A DNA stretch of 64,000 nucleotides. Source: Zygaena filipendulae (taxonomy: Eukaryota; Arthropoda; Insecta; Lepidoptera; Zygaenidae). Below the pieces are notes generated by a model, which worked only from the letters and a program-made list of their open reading frames with translations, had not been told where the DNA came from and made no database searches. The DNA lies in assembly GCA_907165275.2 (NCBI GenBank), contig OU015652.1, positions 5,285,001 to 5,349,000 on the forward strand. The letters are read 5' to 3'. The position numbers were made by a program, and so were the translations under genes. This document shows, piece by piece, positions 1-13,512 of the stretch (position 1 is the stretch's first letter; every line of letters begins with the position of its first letter).

Positions 1-299
1 CTTATGTGCTATATTCTAACTTATGTATTCTGTCCTATTCTAAAAGGCGCTGTGGGCTGTAGCGCTAGCAAGAACGTAACAAATGAATGTAGAAATGTTT
101 GCCGATAAACACGTTATGTTAAATTTAAAACAGCTGTAAGATATGGATTATTAGCTTAAACGTATACGAGCAAGCGTCATAAAGTTTTCGGGAGGCTTCA
201 CAGTTTGGATCTATATACCTAGCTGCTGTGAGAAACGAAATATCACATAACGGATGTCACAGGCCCGTGCGGGGTGACTGTCGTAGCCACTTCTAATAA

Positions 300-540
300 C
301 TGGCCAATATGTGGCCGGCCATTTTAAGAAATGGTGAAATTTCATGAAATGGTCGGCCACATCATGAACTGATATACCTACATATAACGACTAGAGCATC
401 ATTCTGGGCCACGTTATAGGTTTGTACTGCTGACTAAGTCGCAGAAACTAATGGTCAGTTATCATCATAGATATAACCATATTTTGTCTTCATATAGTTC
501 ATGATGTGGCCAATTTTATTAGATGTGGCCACGACATGAG
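300..540. repeat. Inverted-repeat block rich in TGGCCACAT motifs
   Basis: The arm ggccacatcatgaact near 355-372 recurs in inverted orientation near 497-514, and further gtggcc motifs lie at both edges. It resembles a degraded foldback or MITE. No target duplication was identified. Confidence 0.45.
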
Positions 541-839
541 CACTGAAACGACGCGTGCGCACCGCACAAAGGTCGTCTCGATGTGCAATCGATTCTCCGA
601 CTAGCGCAACTCGTACGCAACTGCATACCGGTCACTCATGCTGTCACGCATCTATATATCTACCGTACACCGACGACGTGTACCTACTTATAAGCTTAAA
701 ATTAACTATTTATTTCTTGCACTTATCAGAAAAGCAACTCTTGAGACAAAGTCAAGTGATTGCCTCTTATTCTATACAATATTAGTTTAATAAAGGTCGC
801 TAATTTAATGTGACTTGACAAAAAATTTATTGCAAAAAA

Positions 840-1260
840 CTTCTTTTTAGGTTTCTGTAGGTACCCAAAGCGTAAAATAGGACCCTATTACTAAGAATTC
901 GTCCGTCCGTCCATCTGTAAGTGTGTCACCAGGCTGCATCTTGTCTTGAACCGTGATACTTAGACAGTTGAAATTTTTAGAGATGATGTATTTCTGTTGC
1001 CGCTGTGAGAAAAAATACTAAAAAACAGAATACAATTAATATTTAAGGAGGCTCCCATACAACAAACGTGATTATTTGTTCGTTTTTCTCGATACTGGTA
1101 ACGACAATTACAGGTAGACGCTTGAAATATTCACAGAATATTTAGTTATAATATATTTACTTTAAAAATTAATAATTAAATTTAAATAAAACAAATATTC
1201 AAGGGGGCTCCCATACAATAGATATGATTTTTTTGCCGTTCGTGCCGTGCGGGTTGCACC
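840..1260 (+). repeat. Degenerate dispersed lepidopteran repeat (two fragments)
   Basis: It contains a 'taggaccctattactaag' start, a gtccgtccgtcc run, 'accgtgatacttagacagtt' and two copies of the ggctcccatacaa motif (about 1050 and 1205). I recognise this arrangement as a common non-coding lepidopteran repeat. The two ggctcccatacaa blocks suggest a duplication or two insertions. The open frame on the minus strand here is a chance frame. Confidence 0.55.
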
Positions 1261-1606
1261 ATTTTCGGTTGGCGAACCACCAGTTTCATATCCAGGCTCC
1301 AGGGTGTAATACGTACCTATATGTAGAGAAACATCTTTGCCTAAGTACCAACATAAACTTGCAGTAGGTACCCATAAAAACAGTAGTAAATCTTTTAAAA
1401 ACATTTAGTAATGCAAAAATATTTATGAAACACCTAAGCAGTGCTATTAGGTACACACGGATTTTTATAACTCTAGTTTCTGAAGTGTATTACAATGTAA
1501 ATGTACAGTGATGAGCAAATTTTGAGCTCTCATCGCTTGTAACTTATGATAATATAGTTTATAAGACATCTAAATTCCTTGCAGATATATCTATAATTAT
1601 GTCATA

Positions 1607-1920
1607 CTAGCTGTTCCCCGTGGTTTCACCCGCATTAATTTCGGAGATCTCGCGGAATCTCCGGGATCAAAGTACGCTATTCTTCTCTTTACCCATGACA
1701 ATGTGTGTAGGTATGCAAAATTTCATAAGATTTCACCGACGTTAGTTTCGGAGTTTCCGCAGGAATTCCGGGATAAAAAGTACCCTATGTCCTTCTCTGT
1801 ACCCCTGACAACGTGTACGCGAAATTTTATGATGATCGGTTGAGCCGTTAAGGCGTGAAAGCGTAACAGACAGACAGACAGTTACTTTCGCGTTTATAAT
1901 AATATACTAATATTATAAAC
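1607..1920 (+). repeat. SINE-like dispersed repeat, 'ctagctgttccccg' family
   Basis: It begins ctagctgttccccgtggttt and continues with a 'cccgcattaatttcggag' block, duplicated once inside. It ends in an acagacagacagac run and 'aatatactaatattataaa'. The same order of blocks recurs at about ten other places in the window, in both orientations, so this is a dispersed family. I cannot say from sequence alone whether it is a true SINE or the tail of a LINE. Confidence 0.65.
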
Positions 1921-4900
1921 GCGATATTACTACTAAGGGATAGAAGGGATGGTCACGTTTCCTAAAACACTCCGATTTAATTTTGTATTACCCACTATTG
2001 ACGTGTAACACAGTAGGGCATTGAGAGAATATTTTATTTGTGTAACATCAATTATTATAAAATAAACTTATAAACTTTGTTGTGTCGGTACTAAAATTTC
2101 GATGTCTAATAATAAGTAACGATCTGTTAAGAACTCTCAAAGTTTTCGTCAGACATCAATAGTGGCGCAGAACGTCGAGTTAGAGTAACACACTTCCACT
2201 TCACCTGTACCTACTCGTAACAATACCCTCTTACTCAACCTACCTATGCAATGTAAAAGAGGAAACAGCGGCAAGTAAATTGTAGTTTTTTTGTTGACGT
2301 GACAGGTATAATTTGTCTAACGATCACTTTACAGGGCAGTAGTATAACGGACAATACTTATACGCAAACACATCTAAAAGTTTGCATTTCAGTTGAAAAT
2401 GTAAAGAAACTAATCCTGCAAGAAATAATCCAGCCGTTACACGCTAAGCGATTCAGGCAAGAGACGTCAGTAATTTATAATAATATGTAGGTATATCTTT
2501 TACTTAAAATAATTAAAAAATCTTGATTCCTCTACTGCGACGACTACAGCCTCATCGTCGTCGTGAAATTTCTAGCCTGTAGATATTCCTTCAACTCCGA
2601 GAAAAGATCGGTATCGGTAACACTAGGTACGAGATCTATATACATAAAGGATGTTCAAGTAGTTCAAAGACTGCATCTTAGATAGCGGTCATGGTCATGG
2701 TGTCTTTCTGAGTCAATCGGACTATCTAACACTGTAGTTTCTTGGTTATGAAACCTGTACTTACAGTGTAAATATAAATAAATAAACCATCATGGTGACT
2801 GCGGATTTACAAGCCTGATTGTTATACCTACTGGTTGAACTGGATAGTTTTTATTCATATATTGCGAAAAGCCGCAAATAATCGCAAATATTTTACAAAA
2901 ACTCATTTCATAGATATTACAAAGTAGTTATGCCAGCTAGGATTCTAAGAAAGTGTAGTACATTCTCATTTCTTTAACGCCCCATAACAATTTTTATAAA
3001 ATACCAGTTTACTGTCACTCTATAAGTGCCGAGGTCTACATTGAAAGTAGCGTCTTACTTTGGTAATGTGATAAAATTTCATACAAATAAACAAACGTCT
3101 TCATTAAAAGACAGCGCTGCTGAGTTTCTTGTCAGTTCTTCTCAGCAGAGGACGTATTCCGAACTGACGGTAATTTATAGTTCTAACAACCTGCTAACGA
3201 TTACAAGTGATTGTAATAGCTTTCGAATTTTGAATTTGAATTTTTTGAATTTCTTCGGTGTACATACTCTACCTATGTTTATCGGTTTTCTACTTTACCT
3301 ACTAGAGACACAGAACAGATAGAAGGGACATCAACTCGGTTTAGTATGTAAACAAATGAAAACCAGTGTCGTCGGGTAATTTTCGTACACAAAACTATTA
3401 ATTATTCATCACGCACAAAAACATTCATCAACGTAACGAAATTTATACGTTTTAGATGACATTTGGGTGGTAGATGTTTTCAAAATTCACAATATTAGGA
3501 ATATTGAGGAAAACACACTTGCAAGGCCAACTAGAGAAGTTTTAGAAACGTTATAGCATTTGCTCTAACTTCCTTTGCAACCGCGGCGCGCCTAACAATT
3601 GAAAGTAGCGTCTTACTTATGTAATGTGATAAAATGTCATACAAATAAACAAACGTCTTCATTAAAAGACATGTTAAAATGTAGATTATTTTCTCTGTGG
3701 CTAGAGATATAAACTCCTATACCTACGTACGGTTTATACACAGTATATCATTTAATAAAAAATAATGATGGTGGACACCACAGAATACTGGACGTAGTTC
3801 AATTTTTTGTAGCGACTCCTAGGTACGTAAGTGAAAATATCCATGTTAATAACAATTCGTACTGCTACATAAAAACATTTCCCTCATAAAAACTGTATAA
3901 AAATAATATACCTATACGTATTATAGAGATTTGATATACCTAGTAAATACTCCTTTGATAACAACGGGAATCAACAGGGCTATAACTAAAAAATATATAT
4001 TTCGATTGTAATATAAATGGAGTAACATTGGATTTATCATAGTGGCATGCCATAAGCAAGGTCAGTGGGTTACCTACGTATTTATGAGCGATACAGACTG
4101 CCCCGATTCATGAATAAATTGTTGACTAAGTAACCAACCGCATGTGCCCAGAATAGCCCGGTCAGATCAAAAGAAAACGCACCATTTTTCTATGAAAGAA
4201 TTATGATCTTAAATAAAAGTTCTCGATAAAAGAGGGAGCGCAAAGCATTTATTTTTTCGGGTTGTTGTACGCGATATTTTAGATAAGGACACAAAAAAGG
4301 ATAGCAAAATAATGCCTTAAGCTGAACACCACATGAGTCAAATGCGTGAGCGAACTGTTACCCGCATCTTTATTTCACATAATATATACGAGTATATTAT
4401 ATCTGCAAGTTTTTAGTCAAGTAAATAAAATCCTCCCCCACTCAGTAAATATCCCTTATTTGTATAAGTACACGGACGGCTAAAAGAAAACGAGGCGTGT
4501 AGGTATATCTGACAAGATTTCCCCTCCATTCCAGTATGATAATTCTTCAGTCGCGGACACGAATATGTGAATCAACTCAACCAGCTGGGTTCTACACAAA
4601 TCCTTTATTTATATAACAAAAGCGAATGTCGAGAAAAACATCTCAATTTTACTCTGGATTAATTATTTTTTTGCTTACTTAAAGAGCCATTTTCTTTGTC
4701 TCAATAAATAAAAACGTCGAGACAAAATTTAATTCTTGGATAAGAAAAGATTTGTTTATTTGAGTAGATAGGTGTGCTCTCAATTATTTTTAAACTATTT
4801 TCCCATAATCAAGACTCTTTAACCAGTTTCAACCTCAATCTCGTAGCTAAAACCAATAAAGACATGAAAAGATCCTCTTTCAACAAATCAAACAACAGAA

Positions 4901-7900
4901 GGTTCATTGTATAGGTCTAAAACAATTATTATGCTAATGAAATATATATTTATCAGGGGTTTTTTTTCTTTGTGTATATAAGGCCATTTAATTTATAGCA
5001 TAATCTCATCCAAGAAGTTACTTATTTCTGTTGAAAAATTATGTAAACTCAGGTGAAAATGTTCAGTGCCAAGAAACTATACCGCCCGCAATTTTTCAAA
5101 TGTATCTTTGCTGTAATGTTTTTAATTTATTAAAGTTTAAAGGTTATTTGTAAATCATTTTAATTTGGATAATAATTTGATATTATATAAGAATAAATAA
5201 TAATAATAATAATCTGTGTCAAATTATTATATTATGCGTCTGTATCTATAATAATTTGCGTAACCGCAAACACAGATAACTATGCAGATGTAGGTGACGT
5301 TATCATAATCATCAGTCTTTATTATGATACTGATACTCCAGCTTTTTGAGAAATGTACACGGAAATTTAATAAACAATCGCTCGTACATTCAAGTTTTTT
5401 TTATTATTATTTATTTATTTACTATCGTCGAAAATGTTAGTACCTTCCTGTGTAAATTTTAGTCTATCAGCGTCATTCGATCGCAATTTGCGACTCTCTT
5501 TAAATTCTAAATAATATATCATAGGAAAAACTCTAGCGTATTTCATATCATGAATTGTACCTACAGCTTCCAAGTTTCAACGCACTGCGTTAAGAATACA
5601 ATATGTCACGTATGTTACAATTTTTTTTAAAAATACTTTGTACTCTCACGCTTTCGCTCCACGCTACCGTCAATTAGCATGTCATTTGAAGATCCACTAC
5701 TCTCTGATGCGACGTAGCAACCGAAAGCGTATACAACCGAACATAGCTTCGTGAATGATGACTCTAAGCTCTGGAATTTAGGGTTCAATATCCGAGAACA
5801 AAACTGTGAAATGTGACATTTTAAAAAGTGTCAGCCTAGTCGACAGAGTGAAGTCGTGTGCGCGACATATGAGTAATGACAACAACGCAGCAGCGTATGT
5901 CTTCCTTGCCGAACGCTCCCAGATGTGCGTCTGGCTTCGTGGATTGCACAACTTATGCAAGCTTCAAAGACATGCACATTATCAATGACATTCTATGTAT
6001 TTTATAGTTATTAGACGTAAACAAGTATTGAAGACATTATTGTATATATTCGAAAATGAATTTACGTATTATACGAGTAATGTTAAATTGCTCAAAGAAA
6101 ATAGGGTTAGGAAGCAATGTACATAAATGACGCGTGATCCCAATTTTTTTTATCACAATGTTAAAGGACAAATCAGGAACGAGATAGTGGTGCGTGATGA
6201 GTTGCTGTTTCTTTAAATTGAAAAGCATTGCACCTATATAAAAAACTATAAGTATAGTAGGTACCTACCTATCTAGGTCAGAGCTATAGGAATTCTTTGT
6301 CTAATAAACACATCCCGAATTTATGCCGCCAAAAAAATACCGCTGCTGGTACAATGTACATACATCGCAATCCTGTCGTTTATTGCCCGCTAAAAGCTAC
6401 ACGTAACCCCTATGATTTATTATTTTTTTCTCTACCTTGATTTATGTGAGGCAAAGAAGTGTACGCGCGCGCAGTAGGTACACTTGTCTATTTGCGGCTA
6501 GGCCGAAATAACTGGCGAAACGAAACGTATATCCGGTCCTCAGTCAGCTACCGAGTCCAACGCTCAGTCACCTAATGCCATTGTGGCAACCATTTAAAAA
6601 AAAGCATTTTGAAAGAGCTTTTACCGGAGTACAACACGACTAGATATTATTACGACAGATTATGTTATTAGGTTGTATACTTACTAACAAATCATAACTC
6701 TTGAAGAACTAGAGCTCTATGGTTTGGCTTAAGTAGACATCATTTCCAATTTTCAAGTTGGTGGCTGGATATAACATCAAAAGTAATATTGTTTAAAAAA
6801 AAAAATTTAGGTATAATTATTACTCCGACAACCGACGCGACGTTTACTTTTTCAAAGACGTCCTCACGCAAAACGGTTTAAAATTTCCAAGGGTTACGGC
6901 GGCATCTACAGCAACACCATTGGTCATTGGGCCTAATGTTTTTCTGGCGTGTTGTCAAACGCAGCTGCGGGTTCCCAAACACCAAATTACTAAAGAAACA
7001 ACCGTTGGCGGCTCGAATTACGTACGTCTTTCGCATAATACTAAACGTTCCTTAATGACGATACATGCGACGTTAGTACGTTATAATATTTCAACGACAG
7101 AAAATAAAGGTTTCGAGATATCCGGCATATTTCAACTTTGCTATCTATCTAAACATTACGGGGTGAACATCAATGAGTAGTATAATACACAAACTGTAAG
7201 ATATTATTCGACAGAAATAACCAGTAATGAAACGCTTTCATCATAAACACCACACTAGTTACAACTTAATCTTTAGCTATTGAGTTACATTGTTGACTTC
7301 AGGCGAAACGGTGTATTTCACACTCAAAACTTAGTTTCTACGTGATCGGCCTAAGTTCGTGGGTAGACGAGGCACCTTAACACGCAAGTGCTACTCAAAG
7401 TGGAAATTAAATAAGACAATCCGTATGTTCTGCGTCACAGACTCGCCTTATGCATTATTCAACGTATGCAAAATCTTCGGATTAATAATAGATGAGAGCG
7501 AAGGTGAATTTCTCGCAATCGGCGAAGGAATCGAGTCGCTTTCAGGCTGAAAGGGGTTCGCGAGCTTTTGTCTTCACAGGAAATTCAATGATAATTTCAA
7601 ACCTCTTAGGGGCGTTCTCTTCTATTATTTTATCCTTTTGGAAAACTACAATTCGAACGAACGCGGTAAATAAATAATAAATGATTGAGAACGACTTGCG
7701 GTTACAAATCACATAAAATTTACAACTGGAAGAGACCTAACGGTTGTGTCGTCTGCAAAATTTTATTATTATTATCCAAGCATGACATTGAAAGACATGC
7801 GCATGCTAACTCGTAAAAGAGGGAACACAAGCATTGTTTATCTACAGGTGTAGAGGTAACGCGCGAGCACGGACCAACCAAACAATTGTGTTCATACAAT

Positions 7901-8069
7901 AATAACCGTAACGAGTTGAGAGCATCGATCCCGTTCTTGTGTTGCAGCAAATCAAAGACCTTAGCAAACCTCAACTATAATACAAAGTTACAACCTTATG
8001 GGTTTCACAATGAAAACAAAGCAACGATATCATTGTTTCCGTGTCACTTAATACTTTTGTAAATTTACT
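1921..8069. other. No gene recognised; probable intron of the Musashi-family gene
   Basis: This AT-rich DNA holds only short open frames lacking recognisable domains or splice structure. It lies downstream of the two Rbp6-like exons on the same strand and is therefore probably intronic. I looked for the expected RRM RNP1 motif (GFGFVTF) on the minus strand by eye and did not find it. The only structure noted is a 73-bp direct duplication, listed separately. Confidence 0.5.
3041..3671. repeat. 73-bp direct duplication
   Basis: Positions 3041-3113 and 3599-3671 are near-identical (about three mismatches over 73 bp), both beginning ttgaaagtagcgtcttactt and ending cttcattaaaagaca. The copies are 558 bp apart in the same orientation. 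The intervening DNA shows no transposon ends. Confidence 0.75.
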
Positions 8070-8425
8070 ATAACTGTTCCCTGCGGTTTCACCTATGCCA
8101 AATTTCATAGATGATCAACTGAGTATAGTTAAGACGTGAAAGCATAACAAACAAACAAATTAACTCGCTCATGACTATAGCTGGTGGGGCCGCGCCGGTA
8201 TTACCCGCATAATTTTCGAAGTTACCCAGAATCTCTTTGTTTCTGTGAATCTAAAGCTTTATTTCTATGAAACCATTTAAGACCTACATTATCCGTAACT
8301 CTACATCAAATAGCTGTCCCCCGCGGTTTCACCCACATGAATTTCGGTGATCTTGCGGAAACTCTTTGATCTAAGATAAAAAGTATCCTATGTCAGTACT
8401 CAGAGATACTGTAGTTCCCTAGCAG
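8070..8425 (+). repeat. Two truncated 'ctagctgt-cccgcggtttcaccc' repeats
   Basis: Fragments of the dispersed family start at about 8070 (taactgttccctgcggttt) and 8310 (tagctgtcccccgcggttt). Both lack the tail block and are divergent, so they look like old insertions. Confidence 0.55.
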
Positions 8426-9185
8426 TGAAGGAATTTTAAAATCGGAGCAGCTATTACAGAAATTATCCCCTACGTCCAAACTTACGGAGAAAAACCTACA
8501 AACGTCAGGTACCTCTTTAAAATATCTTTATAATATATATAAGCGTAGATATCTCGTACATGGTTCAAAATAAAATGCATCAAGCTACATATACTTCTAC
8601 GTTGGAAATAAAAAATTAAGTAGGTAGGTACCTAAGTAAAATCTCAAAACTTGTCAACCAAAAAGCAGACACAGATGATGCTAATACCATATAGGTAATA
8701 AAGATATTAGATAATCATCAAGAGCATAATAAAGAAACTCATTTGTCAAGAGACGTTAATGTAAAAATATTGTTTGTGGGTAATGCCAACATTTTAAAAC
8801 ACGCTTCAAAAATTGTTTACATTGTTCAGTATTGTAAAATAGCGGTCATGGTTAAAACAATGGGGAAGCTGTGCATATTATTAAGATATTAACGGAAAGG
8901 GATACAGAACCCAGTCATACATAATCTCGATAGTTGTCATTGTATTTTACCAGATTCTTTTCAGCTAAAATTTTCTTTCACTCGTTAAAATATCATTACG
9001 GCGTGCGAGAGGTCGTTCCGCCGAAAACAAATACGAATGATGAAACCCCCACGTCCTATTTTCGTTTCATATTATTTAAACTAACACATTTTTACACTGA
9101 TCTTAGGAGTGTAAAATTTTATACATATTTTCTTATAAACATACAAAGTGTAAGGTAAAGGAGGGACTTATTGAAGTAGGATTTT

Positions 9186-10080
9186 CAACTTAAATATCTA
9201 AAATAGTTTATCCCACCAAAAACATTTTCACATAAAATGTTGCCAAGACGAGACCATATGGCTGGCACTGTCAAAAAGTTATTAGATATCATGTAGAGCC
9301 AAGCTTCTAACTCTACACGGCCACGCCCTAACTCTACAAGGCCTAACTTCACAACTGTAGGTACACCTTAGTCAAAATATGTGGCTTAGCCATATCGGTA
9401 CATTCACATGGGCGTAAGGTTGGCTTGGCTTGGTTTGACAGTGCGAGTCATATTGTCTCGTCTTGGGCAAAATTTTACATAAAAATATTTTTTGTGGGAT
9501 TTCAGTTCTTTTTGTAAGATGTTTGTGATTTTTTTTTCTTTTTTTTTTCTTTTTTACATTTTTTTTTATTATTTATTATAAAAAGGAGTCCCTACATCAA
9601 TTTTTAGACTTTTAGCTCAATTTTCAGACCTCTAGCGTCAAAATTGCGGAAGTCTCGTACAAACTTCCATCCCCCTCAATTTAAGTCAAATTCCATTCCA
9701 GTTTAAGGGTTTGGGAGATAATTTATTATTTTTTTTTGTGTACTATTACTAGCTTTCATACCAAATTTTAGTTTTCTAGGACATTTGAAAATACCCTTAG
9801 AATTTTGATGATCATCAGTGAGTCAGTGACGAAATAAGGGTGTTTTAGATATCAATAAAATCTAAAGTATAAGAGCTATGCAATTATAACTTAATATGTT
9901 TAATAAGTCCGCTATTGACAACATATCCCGAGAATCTGGTTTAATCCAAACCCAAGTTATAAGGGTTCAAAAAACGACGAAGCGCTTCGAGAAAAGGTAG
10001 GTAGTGCCCTTGCGCTTTGCTTTACTAGTCTTGGCGGGGGTACTGCCGTGCCCCCAGATATTCAAAAATGATGGCTATTT
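9186..10080. repeat. Large dispersed repeat interrupted by a MITE
   Basis: A non-coding repeat starting around cccaccaaaaacattttcac resumes after 9471 with attttacataaaaatattt. It then runs through T-rich tracts and a 'gtcagtgacgaaataagg' block, ending near cgtgcccccagat. The arrangement is one I associate with lepidopteran genomes. The interruption at 9239-9471 is listed separately. Confidence 0.5.
9239..9471. mobile_element. MITE-like element with about 36-bp terminal inverted repeats
   Basis: The left end ttgccaagacgagaccatat and the complement of the right end (ttgcccaagacgagacaata) pair imperfectly over about 36 bp, each arm finishing with cactgtcaaa. There is no coding capacity. It appears to have inserted into the surrounding repeat. 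No exact target duplication was found. Confidence 0.6.
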
Positions 10081-11284
10081 CACAAAGTGCAGATAAAAGA
10101 TATAAATAAAGTTTTTATTAAAATAAACATCAATCTTACGAGATATCATAAGTTTAGACATAATAACATTATTATCAAATTAAATTAAAAGTAGGTAGGT
10201 ATATACCTACTTACATTACCGAATTCATTTGGTAGAATTGCAATAACAAATGTCGAAGAAGCTAATAAATTATATATTTCATTACAAATATTATTGTTAT
10301 TATTATTGTAATTTAAAAATAAAAGATATCTGACGACTCAACAAACTACTTACTTCGGTTGAACGGATAAGTATCAAGTCTCAATTAATAGAAGTTTTAA
10401 GTATAGGTAACTCTATCAACTAGAATCGTAGAGCAAACGAATACCTACTCTTGAATTCCATGTAATATTGCGATCGAAGAGAAATTTTAAAACTTATACG
10501 AGGGACTCAATGTTTTATTTATCAACTTATTTCGAAACAACGCGGAAACTACAGTAATAAGTAGGTAAGTATTTCTACTACTGCATGTTTAAACTAACCA
10601 AGAAATTTTATCTTTGTATTTACATTACCAAGTGGATGATATGATCTATTTCTTAGGTTTCACCCTAATTTTGTTTTGAGACACTTCCACAAGTACTGAC
10701 GATATCAACACTTGATACCAGCTACTTGACGATACTACACAATCTCGGTATATCGCCATGTGATAACGTAGAAGCCATAAAAATGAATTTTATGACTTGT
10801 CATTATTATCTCTGTGTGAATGCGATTGATTTTTATACAAAATTTCAAATTTGATTTTGACTGAGATACGGATGGTGACGGTTGGCGGTTTTTTCTTATC
10901 GTACGATATGAGTGTCGTAGAGCTTTAAAAATTATCTTATCACTATAGCTGAGGTGTAAACATGTTGAACAAACTTGACGCAAACGTCTTATGTTATTTA
11001 AGACTTAATTTTGACCTTCCCTGGAGAGGTCAAGTATAAACTTTTCGATTCTAAATTTTTGTCTATTATAATATTATGATTGCCTTCATTTGTATTTCAT
11101 TTCAAGAGAATAATGACATCAAATTATTTGTCGTGAAATTACAATCTAAATATTCAGGTTTATTATCAACTCTTACGTTATATTGCATTACAAGTAGGTA
11201 CCGAATATGTTATTATAATTGCGGTTTCCTCACAACAGGCAGCACCAGCAAAATAATAATATTCAGGTATATATATTTGATTAT

Positions 11285-11745
11285 ACCTGGTGCCTCAAAA
11301 GTCGTGACAAGCAAAATAAACGCTTTTGAAATGTGGTGCTGGAGACGGATGCTGAGGATACCATGAACAGCCATGAGGACAAATGAGTGGATTCTACAAG
11401 AGCTCCACATCAAAAAACGACTTACCTCTATAGAGAGGAGGTGTGGAGCTCTTATAGAATGGCATAAGCATAGGCCAGGAGCGTCAACTAAGCTTCTTTG
11501 GACATATAATGCGATCACATATGCATGAGTTGGAGAAGCTGTTGATGTGGAACAGATGCAGGGAAAGCGCTCTAGGGACCAAATTCCAACACGATGGTGT
11601 ACAAAACGTACAAAAAGTATTGTAGAGGCAATATGAGATACTCTACAACGATTTATTGAACTGGCACAGGGCAGAAGCATATGGAGACGCGTTACAAATG
11701 GTCACGATCCTCATTTGTGAGGGAGCGACAAAGAAGAAGAAGTTG
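11285..11745 (+). pseudogene. Decayed 3' end of a LINE (RTE-like reverse transcriptase tail)
   Basis: Plus-strand reading fragments include 'INAFEMWCWRRMLRIP', then a 'TNEWILQELHIKK' segment, 'GHIM' and, near the end, 'ELAQGRSIWRRVTNGHDPH'. This is the typical C-terminal tail of RTE-type endonuclease/reverse transcriptase proteins. It needs several frame changes and has stops, and only the last part of ORF2 is present, as expected of a 5'-truncated dead copy. The longer minus-strand frame across the same DNA is its shadow. Confidence 0.75.
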
Positions 11746-13336
11746 ATGAAGGATATTTTGCTGTGCAAGTGTGCATGCTTTAGATAGGTATATTTTTTCC
11801 TCTATGATCATTGTTCATATTATGTAACTGTTATTAATTTATTTTTATTATAAGGTCCAACGACATAAAATATCTAGGTAATATTATACATACATTAAGT
11901 TTAAAGAGTGTGATTCAAAGAGTTTAAATCATTGTTTTATACCCAACAAATACTTAGCATGTTGTAGTTTAGACGATGCGGAGGCCCCGATAATATTAAA
12001 GATCTACTCGAACCTAACCTATCTCTTGAGAAGAATAAAGTTGGCATACACGACGTGGGATCAAAGTGCGGCGTGGGCGTCCGACCCAATACCACTAACG
12101 CCAAACGCATGCGCTTGCGTTTTCACTCCCATTTTCTCACATTCACATTAGCCACATTCGAACTGCAAGTAATTAAATAAATTTTAAAAAGCATACTATT
12201 TTATTGCACTTACTACGTAAATAAAAATGAAAAACATCTCTTTGCTCGTTTTGATGAAAGTAGAGACGAACCGACATACATCAATTAAACACGCGTGTCG
12301 GACCTTTGATGCGTTATGCGGTGCTGCTCCGCGACCGACCGATTAATTAATTGTACACGCAATAAAACTAATTGATGACCATTATTACGTTTCAACAAGG
12401 TCGTTAATGCTCTATGTATTTGCATGGTGTTGAGCGTTCGTCACCGTAGTTTGTAATTTGAGTCTAATGGAGCCATATAAAAAAATATATAAACCAAACT
12501 TTGGGTCACATTATTCGCTAATACATAGGTACTTGTATTAGGTGGGTTGTTTAATATACGTATTTTGAATATTACGTAAATAATGCGAAGACACCCGTGT
12601 ACCTATTGCAGGATTGGAATAAAACAATTAATAAAAATTTGTTCTATATTTCAAATAGTTTATCAAGTACTGTACACATAGTTAATAGATGTTCACTTAC
12701 AGCCAATTATATCTGGAGCAAGTTAACAGTAGTGCATCGCTATCACGGTCTACGTCTTGTACCTACCCGAGATTGAGGTTATGTTGTGATGGCTGTTCAA
12801 GGAAAAGCCGGTAAAACAGGAAAATTTAACCCGAATCAAAGCCAAATGCCGGTGAAAATAAAGCCGAATTTCCTATGCGAACGGCGAAGTTGTGAGAGGT
12901 AGGGGCGGCGACAAAGGCTGCGCGCGCAACCGGCATGGCCGCCACCGCACACCTGTCTCCAACAATATATATCAACTAAATACTGAATTACAGCTGATAG
13001 AGCACTTCACGACATTTCCGCGGCGACCTAAAAACTAATCTCGCACTTAACCGTCACGTGCACAACACGCCATCCGCGCAAAATTATCTTCCCAAATACG
13101 TATTAATAAGATACGTCCATCAGCTGATCGAATACCAAACTTTTGGAAATGTTTACGAATAACAGTCATTGCTGCAAACGTCTCGAGACCGGTTGGTACA
13201 TCACATGAATATGGTTGCGGTTTTCCGCCGTTTAGGAGGGCCGGTCAGCTGACACCGGCGCGACGCGTGCATCGGATGCACTTCCGCCCGGCGGACAGAC
13301 AGTCCGCGTCCGGCGGCTGGAGAATGGCTAGCGTAC
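11746..13336. other. No gene recognised; probable first large intron of the Rbp6-like gene
   Basis: The segment lies just downstream (minus strand) of the 41-nt exon and begins with a good donor, GTACGC at 13336. GC content rises toward 12.9-13.3 kb, as expected next to a promoter island. I saw no further exon by eye. Confidence 0.45.
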
Positions 13337-13377
13337 CTGGACTAGTCTGCCAGCTGAGTCCTCCGACGAACATCTTC
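13337..13377 (-). CDS. Rbp6: Musashi-family RNA-binding protein, coding exon 2 (41-nt micro-exon, start of RRM1)
   Basis: Read on the minus strand, a 'tttgtgttacAG' acceptor precedes 41 nt that encode KMFVGGLSWQTSP, followed by a GTACGC donor. KMFVGGL is the RNP2 strand of the first RRM, and the block is diagnostic for Musashi/Rbp6 proteins, which bind UAG-type motifs in 3' UTRs and control translation. The first base completes a glycine codon begun in exon 1, so the joined reading is NDPGKMFVGGL, as in animal Musashi proteins. The next exon (rest of RRM1) was not found in the window. The choice of Rbp6 over msi is less certain than the family. Confidence 0.85.
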
Positions 13378-13453
13378 CTGTAACACAAACATTGCCTTTA
13401 GAAGCGGAAGTCGCGACGGACGAGCGGCGTGTTTCCGTTCGGCTCCCACGTAC

Positions 13454-13512
13454 CCGGGGTCGTTGGGCACCTCGGCGGGGCTGTGGGCCACATCCTGGCT
13501 TTGGGATTCCAT
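13454..13512 (-). CDS. Rbp6: Musashi-family RNA-binding protein, coding exon 1 (N terminus)
   Basis: The exon encodes MESQSQDVAHSPAEVPNDP plus two bases of a glycine codon, ending at a GTACGTGG donor. Its phase (2) fits the following micro-exon across a 76-bp intron (13378-13453). Vertebrate Musashi proteins also have a short N-terminal leader ending in a DPGKMF junction, which supports this ATG. The frame stays open upstream for 138 codons through the GC-rich leader, but that part is low-complexity and probably untranslated. Confidence 0.82.

Noticed and set aside
3041..3671. LTR pair of a small retroelement
   Set aside because: The 73-bp repeats lack TG/CA ends, target duplications and any coding or primer-site sequence between them.
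11213..11680. Minus-strand 155-codon frame
   Set aside because: The plus strand there matches the C-terminal tail of an RTE-like LINE; the minus frame is its shadow.
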